From assembly GCA_029379385.1 (NCBI GenBank), contig CM055612.1, forward strand, positions 9,920,001 to 9,984,000: 64,000 nt of DNA, written 5' to 3'. Positions 58,890-64,000 of the stretch are shown here, piece by piece. The position numbers were made by a program, and so were the translations under genes. The notes beneath the pieces were generated by a model. That model made no database searches, had not been told where the DNA came from, and saw nothing but the letters and a program-made list of their open reading frames with translations. Position 1 is the first letter of the stretch; every line of letters starts with the position of its first letter. Origin of the DNA: Quillaja saponaria (taxonomy: Eukaryota > Streptophyta > Magnoliopsida > Fabales > Quillajaceae).

Positions 58890-61495
58890 AAATTAGGCAC
58901 GAAAAAGAAATGTGTGTGAGAGAGAGGTAGAGTTTGAAGGAATTTGTGCAGATATGTGAGTTTTGAGACTACATATATATAGGGTGGTTGGTGTATAAGA
59001 AATATGGAGTTGTTTCGTGTGGAGTGGAGTAGAGAAAACTCTCTTTTGAGGACAAAGGCATGTTATGAATTTTGGCAAAAAAAAGTCCATTGTACATCTA
59101 TACTACTTTAAAAGTCATAATACCGCGTTCTCTGATTTTAATTAATTTTTTGTTATAAATTTTTTTCACAATACCCTATATTTATTATTTCTTACTATTT
59201 TAAGTTACATGGTATTTTTTTTCAATTTAGAATATTTAAAAAAAATTAATTTTAAAAAATCTCTTCCACTAACTTCCTAATTCTTATCTATTTTTTTGTT
59301 TTTATCAAAAATAAATAAAAATTCAAGTCTAACCATAACAGATTAAAAGATTTTAAAAATTAACTACTTAGAAATCCATTCATTCACAATAATTTCTTTA
59401 AACATTTACTCTCTAATTAAAACAATAGATATATAATTACCTGAAAAATATTTATAAAAAAAATTAAACACTGGTGTAAATGCGTGTGATGAGACTAGTA
59501 TATATAAATTAGCATTTTATAAATAGAAAGTCTATACCATTTATTATGATAATTGACAATAAATTCAGTATTATTTAATATATAAATTATTATTTTTAAG
59601 TTTCCAAGTATTAAATTTATTGTAATTTAACATGTTTCTTAAATCCCACTAGACAAACCTTATATATTTTAATTGTTTTTTTCTCATAGGTGTATTAATT
59701 GCACTGATTAAAGTGGAATAAATATAATATTTAGAAATTACTTTTTTTCTAAATATTAATTTTTTTAATGATATTGAAATCTTGATTAATTACTATAATG
59801 AATGATATAAGTTTTTAATGTATAGCATTAACTAGTATTGTTTGAAAACTGTAAAAAAAAATATATATTAATAAACTAATTTTTTATTAGCAACATGTGT
59901 CTATTTCTTAGAGTGCTCGTAGGTTTAGTGTTAGAGCCCCCATTAAAATGATTGGTAACAATGAATCTCCAAGAACCCAACCCTTAATTTGGGTTCTGGG
60001 TCCAATTTAGTGGTTATCTAATAATTCTTAATGATTATTAGTCATACATGTGTAATTAATGCATCAACAAATTGCCTCCAAAATGGCCCACATGATTTTG
60101 GAAATTGAGAAGCCTAAGTTCCTCAAGAATATTAATTTAATCCATTTGAATTTGGTTAAGTATCCGATTTGTATAAACTATTTGAAGATCATATTAAAAT
60201 CGTATTATCAATTCTTTAGATTAAAACAAATTAAATTATGTAATTATCTATACAATTCAATTAAATTTTAAATATCAAACTAATTAGAATCACAAATTAT
60301 ATAATTATCTAAAATTAAAATGAACATAAAATATATTTTGTCAATAAAATCAAATATTTATAACTTGGAATTTAATTTTCATAACTTTAGATCATGTCCA
60401 ATATTTTGACCGATTGCACTTGTGCTACTCTGACAATAAGCATTAAAAGAAATTCCCCAAGTTAGTCAGTAATCACGGATTGAAAGTTTTCAAATTTGAC
60501 TTTCACGGGGGATAGCTTTTTTACTTCTTCACGTTGTATATCATGAATAATCAAATATAATCATTAATAATTAATATAATTAATTTATTATACATTACAT
60601 TATTCAAATTTTAACTTATTTTTTATGTATCAAAATAATAAAAGTAACATCAATATAAAATATAATTATTTCACTAATCTTTAATATTAAATAAAAATAT
60701 TTCATTAATTCTTAATATAAATAATAATTTAAAAAATTTGATTCGGTTTAATCAACCTGGTATCGATTCTATTGGTTATTTTATAATTTTTATCAGTTTT
60801 GACTGGTCTAATCACTAACATGATTCTTTAGATCGATCTGATTTGTTACTTGAGCGACAGTCTAACTGGGCAATCCGATTTTCAAAACATTGATTAAGTC
60901 AATCTACACAAATATTCTCTTGTTACTTATTCTCATGTTTTAAACATTTTTTTTTTTTTTTGTTTAATGGTCAAATAGCATTCAAACCAATTAATGCTCA
61001 CCTTGACTCATTTATCTCTTCAGACTTATCAAAAACAAACCATTCATATTGGGGCTGGAGAAATTTACTCTCTATAGCTCTCAAAAGAAATTTAAATTCA
61101 AATAATTGATGAATTGAGCACATATTCTTGAACATATTTTCTTCAATAATGGCATGGTATAACTAAATGCTCTTGTGGCCTAAACATAGCTAGGTCCAAT
61201 TGGGTTGAGGGTGGGAGCAGGCCAAGTACATGGGCTAATTTCCAATTGTCATCTATAAGCCTTAAATCCATGGATTAATGTCCAATAAGTATGTGTTTTC
61301 AATTACCTGGGTCCAAATTCAAATATGGAGATAGATAATGGCCCAAATGGGCTGAGTCCGATTAAGATATTCAACAAGTAATTATACTATCCCTAATTAA
61401 GGGAGATGTTCTTTTACAGCCAATTTTATATATTCAGAGTCTTAGATAAAAGTTTAAGCCTATAACCCGTTTTAAAAACTAAACCAAATATTTCA
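58890..61495. other. A/T-rich spacer of unit D
   Basis: No gene. It contains the shared blocks GAGTGCTCGTAGG (59911), AGAGCCCCCATTAAAATG (59933), CAACAAATTGCCTCC (60064), AAAACATTGATTAAGTC (60885) and the GGCTAGG/GGCCCAAATGGGC segment (61187-61410). Confidence 0.7.
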
Positions 61496-61575
61496 AATGG
61501 TAAGTATCAGTGGTTAAGAAGTCTTTACCATGTCAAGGGTTCAACCCCGCAGAAAGAAACTTGAGGGATTCAGAA
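61496..61575 (+). mobile_element. tRNA-like SINE fragment
   Basis: ATCAGTGGTTAAGAAGTC (61507-61524) resembles an A box and AAGGGTTCAACCCCGC (61537-61552) a B box (GGTTCAANCC) of RNA polymerase III promoters, about 30 bases apart as in tRNA-derived SINE heads. No cloverleaf of a real tRNA and no clear tail is seen. Homologous sequence is missing from units B and C at this point, so it is an insertion in unit D. Confidence 0.45.
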
Positions 61576-61746
61576 TGAACCAAATATAAATAAAGTTATT
61601 CTTTTTACACGATGCAGTGAATGAACTCTTAGAATAACTTGTCTCTTGATTGCCTTAATGTGACCCTAATCATTCCTATGTTATAATAGTAAAGTTGTAA
61701 AACATAAAACACAAAAATAAATTGGTTCCACGTTGTGAGTAATTAA

Positions 61747-62783
61747 ATATTTTGATTAAAACGTAATGAATCTAGATTACAGCTATTCAACCATAACACA
61801 AGCCATGATGAGAGGAGACAGTGAATGAATCTTGATCCATCTTCTCTTACCCTTAGTGGTCCAACCAAGCCCACAAATATTCTGACAATACAACACATTA
61901 CGCCTATTATTCCTTTCCTTTTCTTTTCAACAAAGATTACACGCTTTCTACGCGTCGCTATTGATTAATTGATTAACAAACTCAATTTTTCTATGACTGG
62001 TTCAAGATATTTGTTAATGGGTCATAAATACAAATTTTAAAAATAATAACCTAAAATAATTCATACAATTATGCATTTCATGCTACTAAAAAGTTGTATA
62101 CAGCGAGGCAATTATATTTGGACTCATAAAAGTTTGGAAAGCATTGATATGGGCAAATATATAAATGGAAATTTTTTTTTGAATTTTGATCATTCTATTA
62201 TTTTTTATTTTTATGTTTCCCCTCTTCTTGCTATTATTGTCCTTTTGCTTACTAGGACTTTTATCTCATTGTATACATAAATCCTTCATTAATATTTGGA
62301 TTTTTTTATTTATTTTTCTTAAATTTTTGTTAATACTTGCACCTTTGGTCCTTTTGCCTACTTGCAATTGTATATCAATATTACAAAATCCTCCATAATA
62401 TGCTTTTTTTTATTATTGTTTATTTTCTTTCCCTTTTGGTTTTCTCTGCTGTCCATAATTTTCGACCTTTTGTTAGTATTGAATAAAAGTCTTGTTAAAG
62501 GAATCTTTGTTGTAGAATCTGAGGAGACTTATCTGGTGTAAATCAGTAGGTTTTTGCTGGAAACAGATGAGCAAGAAGCATAAGAGCACATGTTGATGGA
62601 AGATTTTCTCTGGGATTTGATTTGATTTGATTGATTGGTTCCCAGTCCCTGACTCCCAGTTCATCACTTCTTAATAAAAGGGTCTCTTTGCCTTTTTCAC
62701 TGTGTTTTGGCTTCTGGGTTTTGGTTTTCTTATTCATTGGAAGGTTGTTTTCGTTGTTTAGGCTTTGTGGGTTATTGATTTTG
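61747..62783. other. Upstream region of the RRM gene
   Basis: No gene. A/T-rich up to about 62450; 62460-62800 is less A/T-rich and probably includes the promoter and 5' leader. I see no convincing TATA box. Confidence 0.4.
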
Positions 62784-62807
62784 ATGTCACAACTAAGGGA
62801 AATTAAG

Positions 62808-63969
62808 ATGGTGGGTTCAAACAATGCTAAACAAGTTGGTTACACAACCTACACCAAGATCTTTGTTGGAGGATTAACTTGGGAGACTAAGAAAGACACC
62901 CTGAACGGGTATTTCGAGCAGTTTGGAGAGATCTTGGAAGCTGTTGTGATCACTAACAAAAATACTGGAAGATCAAAAGGCTATGGCTTTGTAAACCTAT
63001 TCACATAGAATTACTTTTATCATCATGTTTCACTTCACCACTTTTCCCCTTAAAATCACTAAATCTTATGTTCTATTTTAGGTGACATTCAAGGATCCAG
63101 ATTCAGCAGTGAGAGCTTGTCAGAATCCTCATCCTTTGATAGATGGAAGGAGAGCTAATTGTAATCTTGCAGCCTTTGGTGCACAAAAAAGCCATCAGTT
63201 CACTCCTCAACGATGTTCGCCCTACTAGTTTTGACTCAAAATTTGTTTGATAATGGTTAATAAGTTCTTACAACCATTGATTTTTGTATTACTCTTGCCC
63301 TTTCTAAAGTTGCAGGAATGGAGAAATTTAGTACTGCATCAGGAACTGTGGTACAAATCCCTTTTCTGAGCAGCCCTGTTTATTTCCAGCAGCAAACACC
63401 ACAATATACAATTCCTAATTCACCTTACAGGTATACAACAGAATCAATTAGATACCAACATAAAAAATAAAAAAAATCACTCTTAACTAATTCTTTCCCT
63501 TCAACATTCAGGTACCCTGGTTACCCTCAACCACAAGGCATCTATATTATGGTCAGTCTCAAATTCAAATTAAATCTGCAATAAAAAACTAGAAAATATC
63601 TTATGGACATAACTTTTTGATCTAAAAAATAGTGGCTTTTTCATTTTCTTTTTCTTTTTGGTTCAGAACTATTACAATGCATATGGTGGGCAACATTTTC
63701 CATTTTGGCCACAAAACCCAAATTACTATCAGTCATACCTTCAGTTTGGACAGAGTTTCCCAGCACCAAGCCCCAGAATGATTCAACATCTTAATATGAC
63801 TCCAAGGGGATACACTGGTTGAATATCTAACTCCTTATGTTTCTACTAGTACCAAATATTGCCAGATAAAATTGCTAACTAATGTGTTTTAGCAGGATTA
63901 GCCATGGGAGCAATAGCTGCAGAAGAAAAGCTAACAATTTTTTCTGAAAAGAAATCATCTGCAGCTTAA
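62808..63969 (+). CDS. RRM-type RNA-binding protein
   Basis: Exons: 62808-62990; 63082 to a donor at 63214 or 63178; 63316-63430; 63512-63551; 63667-63817; 63896 (or 63893)-63969. One RRM near the N-terminus has RNP2 [16 protein letters not shown] and RNP1 KGYGFVTFKD across the first intron, then [20 protein letters not shown]. The rest is Tyr/Pro/Gln-rich ([29 protein letters not shown]) and ends EKKSSAA. This is the plant relative of RBM24/RBM38-type proteins, which bind mRNA. With the usual donor (63214) the splice makes a TGA (T/GA), giving about 105 residues; with the weaker donor at 63178 (TTTG/GTGCAC) the frame stays open, about 219 residues. The start at 62808 has a good context (AAGATGG); an in-frame ATG lies at 62784. 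Confidence 0.8.
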
Positions 63970-64000
63970 GCTACTGACTAGACGTGTTCCTACTAAATTA

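Larger units (their letters stand above)
58306..61746. repeat. Tandem unit D (DUF4228 gene and spacer)
   Basis: It starts with the same GGAGATATCTGCAGAAGAC junction as unit C and ends at GGTTCCACGTTGTGAGTAATTAA (about 61746), after which the sequence has no further array similarity. A SINE-like fragment lies inside at 61496-61575. Confidence 0.85.

Noticed and set aside
42700..61700. CRISPR-like or satellite interpretation of the repeated spacers
   Set aside because: The repeats are long, collinear and contain genes; there are no short regularly spaced direct repeats with unique spacers, and this is a plant nuclear sequence.
1..64000. Organellar insertions, true tRNA or rRNA genes
   Set aside because: I saw no plastid or mitochondrial gene sequence and no complete tRNA cloverleaf; the only tRNA-like signal is the SINE-like fragment at 61496.

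Overview
This window is nuclear DNA of a flowering plant, almost certainly a eudicot. Its genes have several short exons with GT-AG introns rich in A/T, spacers are very A/T-rich, and all recognisable proteins are plant families: IQD, GRF, chloroplast small heat-shock protein, DUF4228/PADRE and a plant RRM protein. Species cannot be fixed from the sequence.

Layout. 1-1072: antisense remains of a hAT-type transposase (DUF4371/ZMYM1-like), cut by the window edge. 3148-12430: a 15-coding-exon gene for an about 864-residue coiled-coil protein with a winged-helix-like domain near its C-terminus; introns carry LINE pieces and a MITE, and one exon has a 1-base frameshift. 14525-17537: a two-exon gene for a 62-residue protein. 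18-20.9 kb: A/T-rich DNA with a well-delimited MULE-like MITE and a decayed Copia pol fragment. 21252-22685: a Growth-Regulating Factor gene that keeps its N- and C-terminal regions but lacks the QLQ and WRC exons and is frameshifted. 22.7-27.1 kb: foldback and terminal-inverted-repeat elements. 27.8-34.0 kb: a decayed L1-type LINE (DUF4283/zinc knuckle, endonuclease, RT, zf-RVT, RNase H). 37106-38973 (minus): an intact five-exon IQD calmodulin-binding gene.

40.3-61.75 kb is the most distinctive part: a local tandem array of four diverged units. Unit A carries a complete two-exon chloroplast HSP21-type gene with heat-shock elements, plus a DUF4228 pseudogene. Unit B carries a copy of the HSP gene without its first (transit peptide) exon but with an open reading frame that starts in former intron, plus an intact DUF4228 gene; it was later split by a 3.2-kb RTE-type LINE with target-site duplication. 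Units C and D carry one intact DUF4228 gene each and no HSP. The last gene (62808-63969) encodes an RRM RNA-binding protein with an ambiguous or damaged second splice donor and a NAGNAG acceptor.

The genes form no operon or pathway. The HSP and DUF4228 genes lie tail-to-tail and were duplicated together in units A and B. I found no complete new system; the best candidates for novelty are the exon-1-less HSP reading frame, the domain-less GRF, and the paralogous empty sites that record the LINE insertion and the steps of array growth.
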